From Sphingomonas sp. Root720 (lineage in GTDB: Bacteria; Pseudomonadota; Alphaproteobacteria; Sphingomonadales; Sphingomonadaceae), in contig NZ_LMID01000001.1 in the NCBI RefSeq assembly GCF_001428605.1, positions 999,372 through 1,063,371 on the forward strand: a stretch of DNA of 64,000 nucleotides, written 5' to 3'. The notes beneath the pieces are model-generated. The model made no database searches and was not told the DNA's origin. It saw only the letters and a program-made list of their open reading frames with translations. Made by a program: the position numbers and the translations under genes. Positions 28,982 through 36,514 of the stretch are shown piece after piece. Each line of letters begins with the position of its first letter. Positions within the stretch are counted from its first letter, which is position 1.

Positions 28982-29749
28982 ATGTGCGTCCTCGCCGCCG
29001 CCTGGAACGCCCATCCACGCTGGCGGCTCGTCCTCGCCGGCAATCGCGACGAATATCATGCCCGCCCCGCCGCCCCGCTCGCCCGCTGGGACGACACACC
29101 CGACCTGATCGCCGGCCGCGACCTGCAGTCGGGCGGCACCTGGCTGGGCGTATCCGAACGGGGGCGCTGCGTCGTCGTCACCAACCTGCGCGGCTTCGGC
29201 CAGGCCGAACCCGGCCGGCCGTCGCGGGGTGCGCTCGTCACCGATCTGCTCGGCGGCGGCGATCCGGAAGCCATCGCGATCGACACCTATAATCCGGTCA
29301 ACCTGATCGTCTTCGGCGAGGAGCGGGCCGACTTCCTCAGCAATAGGCCGGCGCCGACGCGCAGCGCGCTCGCCCCCGGTCTCTACGGCCTGTCCAACGG
29401 CCGGCTCGACGAACCATGGCCGAAGACGATGCGCCTCAAGTCGGTGCTGCTCGACTGGCTGACCGGCGTGGCCGACGACCCCGCCCTGCTGTTCGCGGGC
29501 CTGCGCGAGGAGACGCTGCCCGCCATCGGCCTCGATCCCGCCACTCCGTCGGACGTCCCGCGCGAGCCGAACCACAGTCCGATCTTCATCCTCGACCCGG
29601 TCTACGGCACGCGTTGCAGCTCGGTCGTCGCGGTCGATCGGGACGGGCGAGGGCTGTTCCTCGAACGGCGCTTCCTGGCGGACGGCACGATGGCGGGCGA
29701 AAGCCGTCAGCCCTTCGTCTGGCGGGGCATCGCTTCGGGCGCGAGTTGA
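28982..29749 (+). CDS. NRDE family protein (TANGO2-like)
   Basis: 255 residues beginning MCVLAAAW, with Cys2 conserved. The family-naming motif is LAGNRDEYHARPAAPLARW, followed by AGRDLQSGGTWLGVSERGRCVVVTN and YGTRCSSVVAVDRDGRG near the C-terminus. The fold is of N-terminal-nucleophile type. TANGO2 relatives have been linked to heme trafficking or lipid metabolism; the bacterial role is uncertain. Directly downstream of the MFS gene. Confidence 0.88.
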   Translation: MCVLAAAWNAHPRWRLVLAGNRDEYHARPAAPLARWDDTPDLIAGRDLQSGGTWLGVSERGRCVVVTNLRGFGQAEPGRPSRGALVTDLLGGGDPEAIAIDTYNPVNLIVFGEERADFLSNRPAPTRSALAPGLYGLSNGRLDEPWPKTMRLKSVLLDWLTGVADDPALLFAGLREETLPAIGLDPATPSDVPREPNHSPIFILDPVYGTRCSSVVAVDRDGRGLFLERRFLADGTMAGESRQPFVWRGIASGAS

Positions 29750-29773
29750 CGCCGGCCGGATCGTGGCCGGCGA

Positions 29774-30211
29774 CTACCCTATCCAGATGCCGACCAGCGC
29801 CGCGAGCGCCACAAGAGTCAGAAAACCGTTGACCGCGATCAGCAGCCAAGCTGGCAACCGGCGCGTTTCCGGCATGGGATCGATGTCGGGCGTCAGCTCG
29901 CGCCAGATGGCGGCTAGGAAACAGAAGCCGCTGAACAGGACCAGAACGGTGCCGGTTCCGCCGATCAGCCATCCGGGCACGACCCCCTCGAGCAGCGCGC
30001 GCGCCCCTATCCCCGAGGCCAGGGCGGCCAGCCCGGTCCGTATCCAGGCCGCATAGGTCCGTTCCGCCGCAAGGATGGTGCGGTTTGCGGCAAGGACGGT
30101 CCTGCGGTCGGCGCTGTCCTCCTGGCTGCGCGCGCTGTCCTCAAGGGTCTCGGCGCTGTTTGCGAGCTTGGTCTGTGCCGCGGCGGTGCGATGGGCGTCT
30201 GCGATATCCAT
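29774..30211 (-). CDS. DUF202 family membrane protein
   Basis: 145 residues from ATG 30211. A charged N-terminal helix is followed by VLAANRTILAAERTYAAWIRTG, the DUF202 hallmark (N-R-x-x-L-A-x-E-R-T-x-x-A-W), and three membrane segments. The function is unknown; it is widespread in inner membranes. The upstream in-frame extension to 30337 reads through the divergent promoter region and is rejected. Confidence 0.85.
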   Translation of the reverse strand: MDIADAHRTAAAQTKLANSAETLEDSARSQEDSADRRTVLAANRTILAAERTYAAWIRTGLAALASGIGARALLEGVVPGWLIGGTGTVLVLFSGFCFLAAIWRELTPDIDPMPETRRLPAWLLIAVNGFLTLVALAALVGIWIG

Positions 30212-30329
30212 CCCCGCATAACGAACGAGCCTCGAAGTGGTGGCGGCCGCCGTCGCTGCCGGGCCGGCCGACCTGTACCGTGACGCCCAACGGATTGCGG
30301 CCGGGCCGATGTGGCGATACGCAGCGGGC

Positions 30330-31133
30330 ATGAGCATCTCCAGGTCGGTCGTCTACTTTGCCTATTTGGGAGACGAGGGCACGGAGGCCGGCGTGGTGGG
30401 CCAGCGGCTCGCCTTCATGCGCCGGCAACTTCGATGGCTGTCCGACCTGATCGAAGCGTCACTGGACCCGATCGAGGTTCTGGTGCCCTATGTCGCGCCG
30501 CGCGCCTGGGACGCCGAGGTACATGATGCGATCACCCGCCACGGATTCCGGATCGATCCCGCCTCCATCCGGTCCGATCGCCGCAACAGTTTCGAATATC
30601 CCGGCTTCCGCGCGATGCGGACGCTGGCCGAGGGGGCGGCCCCGGACGACCTGATCTATTATTGCCACAGCAAGGGTATCGTCCAGCTTGCCGAAAGCAA
30701 GATGGGCCTGTTCCGGCTGCATACCGAAGTGGGGCTGACCGCCGACCTCGCGCGGCTGACGGCAAACCCGAATCTCACGCGGGCAGGCCTGTTTCCCTCC
30801 CGGCGCGGCTGGTGCTGGTATAATTTCTTCTGGATCAAGGCCGGCTATATGGCGGGCCGGACGGTGCGGGAATCGGCCGACCGCTACCATTTCGAGGCCT
30901 TGATCGGCGACTATGACGACAAGGAAGGCTATCGTGGCGTCCTGCCCCTGATCGATCGCCTGCCGTTCGAGGACAGCGGAATAGCCGTCAAGCCCTGGTA
31001 CCGCGCCGAAGAAACGGCATCTCCGGCCCTGTTCGCCACCTATCGATATTATGCCGGGCTGGAGTGCCCCCGCCGCCTCCCGCATCCGCACGAGGCGCTG
31101 CCGGCGAGCGCCGTTGATCATCCGGAACGATGA
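30330..31133 (+). CDS. Putative glycosyltransferase-like protein
   Basis: 267 residues from ATG 30330. It opens VVYFAYLGDEGTEAGVVGQRL. The motifs DDLIYYCHSKG and RGWCWYNFFWIKAGYM parallel the HTKG and GNFWW motifs of a loosely defined group of LPS/capsule glycosyltransferase-like proteins. The assignment rests on those two motifs only. It is placed before an O-acyltransferase (31203), which suggests a small surface-glycan module. An upstream in-frame ATG at 30312 is also possible. Confidence 0.5.
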   Translation: MSISRSVVYFAYLGDEGTEAGVVGQRLAFMRRQLRWLSDLIEASLDPIEVLVPYVAPRAWDAEVHDAITRHGFRIDPASIRSDRRNSFEYPGFRAMRTLAEGAAPDDLIYYCHSKGIVQLAESKMGLFRLHTEVGLTADLARLTANPNLTRAGLFPSRRGWCWYNFFWIKAGYMAGRTVRESADRYHFEALIGDYDDKEGYRGVLPLIDRLPFEDSGIAVKPWYRAEETASPALFATYRYYAGLECPRRLPHPHEALPASAVDHPER

Positions 31134-31202
31134 GGCGCCCGGTCCGCTCCGGTTGATCCGTGCAATCTGGATTAACCCCATCCGATTGATTAAGGTGCGT
31201 CT

Positions 31203-32273
31203 GTGCGAAAACCGTCGATCCTGCTGACTCACAAACGGATCGAAGCGGAGCAGTCGCTCTATTTCGATATGTGGCGGGGCGGTTCGGCCATCGTCGTTCT
31301 TCTGGGCCATATCGTACCGCTCTATTTCCACGGCGAACGGATCTTCGCGGCCTTGGCCGGCGGTGCGGTAGCGGCGTTCTTCGGGCTGAGCGGGTTCTTC
31401 ATCCACAAGTCGCTCACGAAAGGCAGCGAGACCGGGCGGTTCGACTGGCTCTCCTTCGCAGCGGGCCGGTTTGACCGGATCGTCCCGCCTTTCGTTCTGG
31501 CGCTCGCCGTTACCATCCTGTGCTGGCTGATCGCGCCATGGGTGTTTGCCTCCGGTTCGCGAGCCTATCTGCACCCTAGCGTTCGGGACAGCATATCGCT
31601 CGACGGCCTCTGGGAGACTGCGGCGCTGCTCAACGGCTTCGTGGCGCCGACGGTCTCGGCGAACGGAGCGCTGTGGTCGCTCAGCTTCGAGGTGTGGCTT
31701 TACGTTTGCGCAGGGTTCCTCGTGGCATTCCTGACCGGCCGAAAGATGGCCATAGCGGGTCTCGCGATATTTCCGCTGCTGGCCTTCCTCAATCCGCTGT
31801 TCGGCCTGTGGAGCGCGATCTGGCTGGCGGGGGCAGCCGTATCGATCTGCCACGCCAATGGCCGGCTGGGCCTGTTCCGGCCCAGGATCCTCCGCCTGAC
31901 AGCCCTTCTTCCATTGGCGGCGCTGGCCTTGGTTGTCGCCATCCCGCGACGGTACAGCTACGGCGCGACGCTCATATTCGAATTTGCGTTCGGGGCGTGG
32001 TTCATCGTCCACATGGGGCGGGCGCTGTTGTCCCGGAAGCTGCCGCGATGGCGCGCGCTGGAACGAGCGGCGGGCTATTCCTACACGCTGTACGTCATCC
32101 ATTTCCCACTGCTTCTTCTGGCCTACGGCACCTGGGAAAGCCCGTGGGGGGCACCGTTCGCGGGCCTGGCCATCCTCGCCTTGGCCGGGGCGATCGGCCC
32201 CAGGATCGAGGCGGTGAAACCGCTGCGCTTCCTGCGAAGTTCGGCCGCGCGGGTCAGCATCGTCCGTTCGTAG
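31203..32273 (+). CDS. Acyltransferase 3 family membrane protein
   Basis: 356 residues with about 10 hydrophobic segments. The N-terminal RGGSAIVVLLGHIVPLYF contains the catalytic-type His of the family (consensus R-x10-H). FGLSGFFIHKSL and the late LYVIHFPLLLL are typical. Such proteins O-acetylate polysaccharide, LPS or peptidoglycan sugars, or oligosaccharide intermediates. The start is GTG 31203. It lies 69 nt after the glycosyltransferase-like gene. Confidence 0.88.
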   Translation: MRKPSILLTHKRIEAEQSLYFDMWRGGSAIVVLLGHIVPLYFHGERIFAALAGGAVAAFFGLSGFFIHKSLTKGSETGRFDWLSFAAGRFDRIVPPFVLALAVTILCWLIAPWVFASGSRAYLHPSVRDSISLDGLWETAALLNGFVAPTVSANGALWSLSFEVWLYVCAGFLVAFLTGRKMAIAGLAIFPLLAFLNPLFGLWSAIWLAGAAVSICHANGRLGLFRPRILRLTALLPLAALALVVAIPRRYSYGATLIFEFAFGAWFIVHMGRALLSRKLPRWRALERAAGYSYTLYVIHFPLLLLAYGTWESPWGAPFAGLAILALAGAIGPRIEAVKPLRFLRSSAARVSIVRS

Positions 32274-32376
32274 CGGACCCCGGACCCCGGCCGATCGTTA
32301 TAGTCGGTGACGTGAAGGTCCGATTGACCATCCTTCCTGTCGCGTCGTTGCCGTTGCTTGCTGGATAGGGTCGGAT

Positions 32377-32649
32377 ATGACTGACATTCGCGCCGGCGAT
32401 CTCGTTATCGCCGTTCCCATCGAGGACTGCTCGATCGGTCATCCGGACTGGCATGAGGATTTTGCCAATCCGGAGATGAATCGGAAGTCCTACATTGTCA
32501 CATGGTCGGGCTTCTCGGCCTATTGGAAGCGTCCGATCATCGGCGTAGCCGGACGCCCGGGCCACTTCTGCGCCGGGTGCTTCGTCAAGCGGAAGCCTGC
32601 CCGGCAGACCGCAGAACGCGCCGCCCGCCTGCTCGAACCGGCATGGTGA
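32377..32649 (+). CDS. Hypothetical protein (90 aa)
   Basis: 90 residues, MTDIRAGDLVIAVPIEDCSI then a Trp/His-rich middle and HFCAGCFVKRK with a CxxC pair. The composition is protein-like (balanced hydrophobics, aromatics, no Arg/Pro runs). The AGGG before the ATG is weak. No known family. It converges on the MBL-fold gene with 23 nt between stops. Confidence 0.5.
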   Translation: MTDIRAGDLVIAVPIEDCSIGHPDWHEDFANPEMNRKSYIVTWSGFSAYWKRPIIGVAGRPGHFCAGCFVKRKPARQTAERAARLLEPAW

Positions 32650-32672
32650 TCCTGAGCGGCCGTTAGGAAGCA

Positions 32673-33755
32673 TCAGGGGATCAGCAGAGCCTTCCCCGGT
32701 CGCGTCGCCACGAACCGCCCCGGCGCCACGCCCGCCGCCTTCAACCGTTCCCCAAGCTCGATCGGCGGCGCATCGGCGCCCTCGTCCGTGAGCTGGAATG
32801 TCCCCCAGTGGACGCCGAGCGCACGACCCGCACCCAGCATGCGGAACAGCTCCACCGCCTGACCCGGATCGACATGGCTGCGCCCGAAGATCTCGCGCCG
32901 ATGATAGGCGCCGATCGGCAGGATCGCGAGGCGGAACGGCCCGTGCCGTACGGCGAGCCGCTGCCAGCTGCCGTCGCCCCAGCCGGTGTCCCCCGCGAAG
33001 AAGATGTTGCCGCCCGGCAGCGCGACGGTGAAGCCGCTCCACAGCGCGCGGTTGCGGTCCTCGCCCCAGCGCGAGCTCCAGTGATGCACCTGTTCGACGG
33101 TCACCGATACGCCCGGGCGGACCGCGACCCGTCCGCCCCAGTCGCGCGCGACCGCACCGATGCCGCGCGCCTTGAGGATCGTGTCGTTGCCCAGGCTGGT
33201 GACGATCAAAGGCCGATCCCGCGTCCACAGCCGGTCGAGCGTCGGCAGGTCCATATGGTCGTAATGGTTATGGCTGATCAGGACGAGGTCGATCTTCGGC
33301 AGGTCCTCGAAGCGGACGCCCGGCGCCCGCACCCGGTGCGGCCCGACGAGGTTCCACGGCCCCGCGACGTCGGACCAGATCGGATCGGTAAGGATGTTGA
33401 GGCCCTGTGTCTGCACCAGCACGGTGGCGTGGCCGATCCAGGTGACGCGCATCTCCGCGCCGCCGACCCGCGCAGGCGGACGCGACGGCACCACGGCGAT
33501 GCGCTCAGGCCACTGGTCGGTGCGCTGCCCGGTCGCCGCGCGCCACAGCCGCGAGACGCCGATCCCGCGCGACGCACCGACCGGAGGCCCCTCGCCTTCG
33601 GGATTGAAGAAGCGCCGTCCGTCATAATGGGCGCTGGACGACCCTCGATAGTAGGTCCGGTCGAGGAACAGCGGCCGGGCGAACCATAGCACCGTGCCGG
33701 CAACGACCAGCGTGGCCACGACGATGCCGGCCCATGTCACGATGCGCTTGATCAT
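32673..33755 (-). CDS. Membrane-anchored MBL-fold hydrolase (NAPE-PLD/UlaG-like)
   Basis: 360 residues. An N-terminal membrane segment (IVTWAGIVVATLVVAGTVLWF) is followed by a metallo-beta-lactamase fold: VTWIGHATVLVQTQGLNILTDP, SHNHYDHMD (HxHxDH), FFAGDTGWGD and LGVHWGTFQL. Relatives include N-acyl-phosphatidylethanolamine phospholipase D and UlaG-type phosphodiesterases. ATG 33755 was chosen because it begins at the anchor; the frame stays open further upstream, inside the neighbouring gene. It is the last gene of the TonB receptor-phoD operon, which suggests phosphodiester hydrolysis (inference). Confidence 0.85.
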   Translation of the reverse strand: MIKRIVTWAGIVVATLVVAGTVLWFARPLFLDRTYYRGSSSAHYDGRRFFNPEGEGPPVGASRGIGVSRLWRAATGQRTDQWPERIAVVPSRPPARVGGAEMRVTWIGHATVLVQTQGLNILTDPIWSDVAGPWNLVGPHRVRAPGVRFEDLPKIDLVLISHNHYDHMDLPTLDRLWTRDRPLIVTSLGNDTILKARGIGAVARDWGGRVAVRPGVSVTVEQVHHWSSRWGEDRNRALWSGFTVALPGGNIFFAGDTGWGDGSWQRLAVRHGPFRLAILPIGAYHRREIFGRSHVDPGQAVELFRMLGAGRALGVHWGTFQLTDEGADAPPIELGERLKAAGVAPGRFVATRPGKALLIP

Positions 33756-33805
33756 TCCGTTTCCCGTCCGCGCCGTGCGGACGGCGTGAAGACGCCCGTT
33801 TCCGC

Positions 33806-34480
33806 TTATTGATCCGCCGACCCTGCCAGTTGCCGCCAGCGTATGGCAAGCCAGCCGGCAAGACCGGCCGCAAAGGAGATCAGGGTGATCGGCGGCAACC
33901 CACCCGGCCAGGTCGATGGCGCGAACCAGCTTCCGACCGAGGGCAATGCGGCATGGAGCCCGCTCGCCAACGCGATCAGGCCTAGCAGCTCGATGCGCGA
34001 GGCCGGGTCCCATTGCGCCGCGCGCCGCGCGCCCAGTTCGGTCGCCGCCCAGGCGGCGGCCCCCAGCAGCAGCGACCATCCGGCCGCCGCCGTCAGCTTG
34101 CCCCCGGCGAACAGCTTGTCGAAATAATCGGGCCGCAGCAGCGCCAGCGACAGCAGGACATGCGCGGAGACGAAGCCCCCCGCCCAGGCCATCAACCGAC
34201 GGATCGTCGCCCCGCGGCGGGCCAGCCGCACCGCCGACAGCACGATTAGGCCCAGCCCGGCCATCGCCAGCGCCTTGTTGACGACATAATGCGGCCAGTC
34301 GGCCCAGGGTACATGCTTGAAGACATTGTAGCGCAGCGTCGCATAGCCGAGCGCGACGGCGAGACTGGCCACGACGATGCGGTGATCGGCGCAGGCGGCC
34401 GCATCGTCGCGCTGGGCCGGCTCCGCCGTCTCCGGCTCGGTGGGATACGATGGCCGGAGGAGCGAAGCCGGCATGGTCAT
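33806..34480 (-). CDS. Integral membrane protein, unknown function
   Basis: 224 residues with about five to six membrane segments (for example VVASLAVALGYATLRYNVF, ALAMAGLGLIVLSAVRLA, WSLLLGAAAWAATELG). The N-terminus is cytoplasmic and acidic. No family recognised. The start overlaps the phoD stop by ATGA, and the end is 50 nt before the MBL-fold gene. A longer in-frame start at 34765 would bury it in phoD and is rejected. Confidence 0.7.
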   Translation of the reverse strand: MTMPASLLRPSYPTEPETAEPAQRDDAAACADHRIVVASLAVALGYATLRYNVFKHVPWADWPHYVVNKALAMAGLGLIVLSAVRLARRGATIRRLMAWAGGFVSAHVLLSLALLRPDYFDKLFAGGKLTAAAGWSLLLGAAAWAATELGARRAAQWDPASRIELLGLIALASGLHAALPSVGSWFAPSTWPGGLPPITLISFAAGLAGWLAIRWRQLAGSADQ

Positions 34481-36474
34481 TTCGCGACAATCCCGCCGAG
34501 CTGCTTCACCCGCTCCGGGCTCACCGGTTCGGGCTTGGCCTTCGCCTCGGAGGTAGAGACCGAATGCGCGAACAGCAGTTCGCCCGAATAGCCGTCGTGG
34601 AACTCGAAAATCACCTGCGGCTCGGGATAGGCGATCCAACGATCCTTCCCGGCTTTGTCGGGGATGTTGTAAGCGTTGTTGACCTTCACGACCGTGTAGA
34701 CCGGCCAATCCTGACCCGGGCCGCGCTTCTTCTCGCTGTCGTTGCGATACTGGTTGCTGCTCCACAGCAGGTTCACCAGCCGGTCGCCCGAGCCATACCA
34801 GCCGCTGGGCGGCGATCCGCCGGCATCGCCGAGCCGGTGCGGACCGCTAGTGTGCGGACCGGTGCCGACGTCGTAGAGGCCGGGCGCGATCCGCGCGACG
34901 AATGACTTGTGCAGGTCGCCCGTCAGGAAGAAGACCGGCTTGCCGAGCGACCCGGCGAGGTCGAGCAGCTCGGCGCGCTCCTTGAGCTGCGCCGTCCAGC
35001 CGTCGTCCTTGGTCGCGCTGGCAAGGCCCTGCCCGTACCACACGCCATTGTCGTGCGGGATGGCGAGGTTGACCGAGGAGACGATGAAGATGAAATCCGC
35101 ATCGCTCTCGCGCAGCTCGGTTTCGAGCCAGGTCTTCTGCTCGGCGCCCAGCATCGTCTTGGGCAACGTTCCCTCGCCGCTCTTTGCGTGGAGCGTGCGG
35201 TTCGACCGGGTATCGAGCATGAAGATGTCGGTGTTCGAGACGCGGAACTTCGAATAGCCGTTGGTGCCGATCGAATAATTCGCCTTCTCGCCGACGGTGA
35301 AGGCCGGGCTGACCTTCAGCTTGTGCGGCCCCAGCACCTTCTCGATCTTGTAGACGCCGGTGTTGCCGAAGCCCCAAAGGACGTGGAGGTTCGACGCCTT
35401 GGCCGGGTCGAGCTTCGAAAAGTCGGCGCTGTTGTCGGTCAGCACGTCGCTGCCCGCCGCGATCGTCGTCTCGCCGAAGCGGATCGGCGGGCGTTTGCCG
35501 GGATCGGGGTTGGCCCAGCCGACATAATCATACCAGCCGGCCGAGGCAGGATCGCGGAACACCGCGCGCTCGACATCGCTGTCGCGATCGGTGCGGGTGC
35601 GGATGTCGGTCTGGAAACCCTTGCCCCGCGCGTCGGTGTGGAAGCCGATCTCGCCCGATCCGATCGCGTCGTTGAGGATCTCGTGGTCGTCGAGGGTGAT
35701 CAGCAGCGGCACGTCGCGATAGAAGTCGCGCAGCGCTTCCGATCCGTCGAGATAGGCCTTGTAGTTCTGCCACACGCCGGTGAGCCCGTTGGCGAGCGTG
35801 ACGGTGCGCGGCGGCTTGGCGACCTTGTTGGCCTCCGCCCATTGCTGGACCGTGGTCTCGCGGCCTTCCTCATAGACCCAGTCGCCGTTCTGGATCTGGA
35901 AGGCGAGCTTGTCCTTCAGGTTGCGGCGCATGGTGATGTAGGTCGGCGGGATGTTCGGCCGCCCGGCCTGGGCATTGCCGGTGCCGATCTCGAAGGCGAA
36001 GTTGAAGACGCCTTTCGGATTGAGCACAGGATCGACCGCCGCCTGCGCCGAGGGCAAGGTGCGGAAGCTGTTGATCGCGCCGTCGACCCGGGTGTCGGCG
36101 AACTTGCCGTCGAGCACCAGCGCATAATGGTAGAGCGTGCCCGGCTCGAGCCCGGTCAGTTCCACCCAGCCGGTTGCGTCATGCGACCAGTCGGTGACGA
36201 CCGGCGCGGACAGCGTGCCGCCCGACAGATCGGCCTTTTTCGAATAGAGGACGCGGAAGCTGCCCGGCTGGCGGGTCCGCGCCCACACCCGGATCGAGTT
36301 CGGCCCGACATTGCCCAGCATCGGCCCATGGGTGAAGCCGTCGAGGCTCTCCAGGGACGGCGCGGTGGCCGGGCCCGCTGCCGTGGCGGCTGCGGGCTTG
36401 GGGGTGGCGAAGGCGGTCGTGGCAAGCGGCAGCGCCGAGGCTGTGAGCAAAAGTGCCAAAGTCTTGCGGTTCAT
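34477..36474 (-). CDS. PhoD-family alkaline phosphatase/phosphodiesterase
   Basis: 665 residues. The signal peptide is MNRKTLALLLTASALPLATT. An N-terminal PhoD-like Ig-fold region (FTHGPMLGNVGPNSIRVWARTR) is followed by the catalytic metallophosphoesterase: FQIQNGDWVYEEGRET, LITLDDHEILNDAIG and FFLTGDLHKSFVARI. PhoD enzymes are Ca/Fe-dependent and release phosphate from mono- and diesters outside the cytoplasm. It sits 40 nt downstream of a TonB-dependent receptor gene and is coupled to a membrane protein gene. Likely phosphate-starvation induced, although no Pho box was recognised. Confidence 0.92.
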   Translation of the reverse strand: MNRKTLALLLTASALPLATTAFATPKPAAATAAGPATAPSLESLDGFTHGPMLGNVGPNSIRVWARTRQPGSFRVLYSKKADLSGGTLSAPVVTDWSHDATGWVELTGLEPGTLYHYALVLDGKFADTRVDGAINSFRTLPSAQAAVDPVLNPKGVFNFAFEIGTGNAQAGRPNIPPTYITMRRNLKDKLAFQIQNGDWVYEEGRETTVQQWAEANKVAKPPRTVTLANGLTGVWQNYKAYLDGSEALRDFYRDVPLLITLDDHEILNDAIGSGEIGFHTDARGKGFQTDIRTRTDRDSDVERAVFRDPASAGWYDYVGWANPDPGKRPPIRFGETTIAAGSDVLTDNSADFSKLDPAKASNLHVLWGFGNTGVYKIEKVLGPHKLKVSPAFTVGEKANYSIGTNGYSKFRVSNTDIFMLDTRSNRTLHAKSGEGTLPKTMLGAEQKTWLETELRESDADFIFIVSSVNLAIPHDNGVWYGQGLASATKDDGWTAQLKERAELLDLAGSLGKPVFFLTGDLHKSFVARIAPGLYDVGTGPHTSGPHRLGDAGGSPPSGWYGSGDRLVNLLWSSNQYRNDSEKKRGPGQDWPVYTVVKVNNAYNIPDKAGKDRWIAYPEPQVIFEFHDGYSGELLFAHSVSTSEAKAKPEPVSPERVKQLGGIVAK

Positions 36475-36514
36475 CGATATCTTCTCCTGTTGAAAAAAAA
36501 CGCCGGTGACCGGA

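Noticed and set aside
27602-29575. 657-residue minus-strand frame opposite the MFS and NRDE genes
   Set aside because: It covers two well-supported genes; low-complexity charged sequence.
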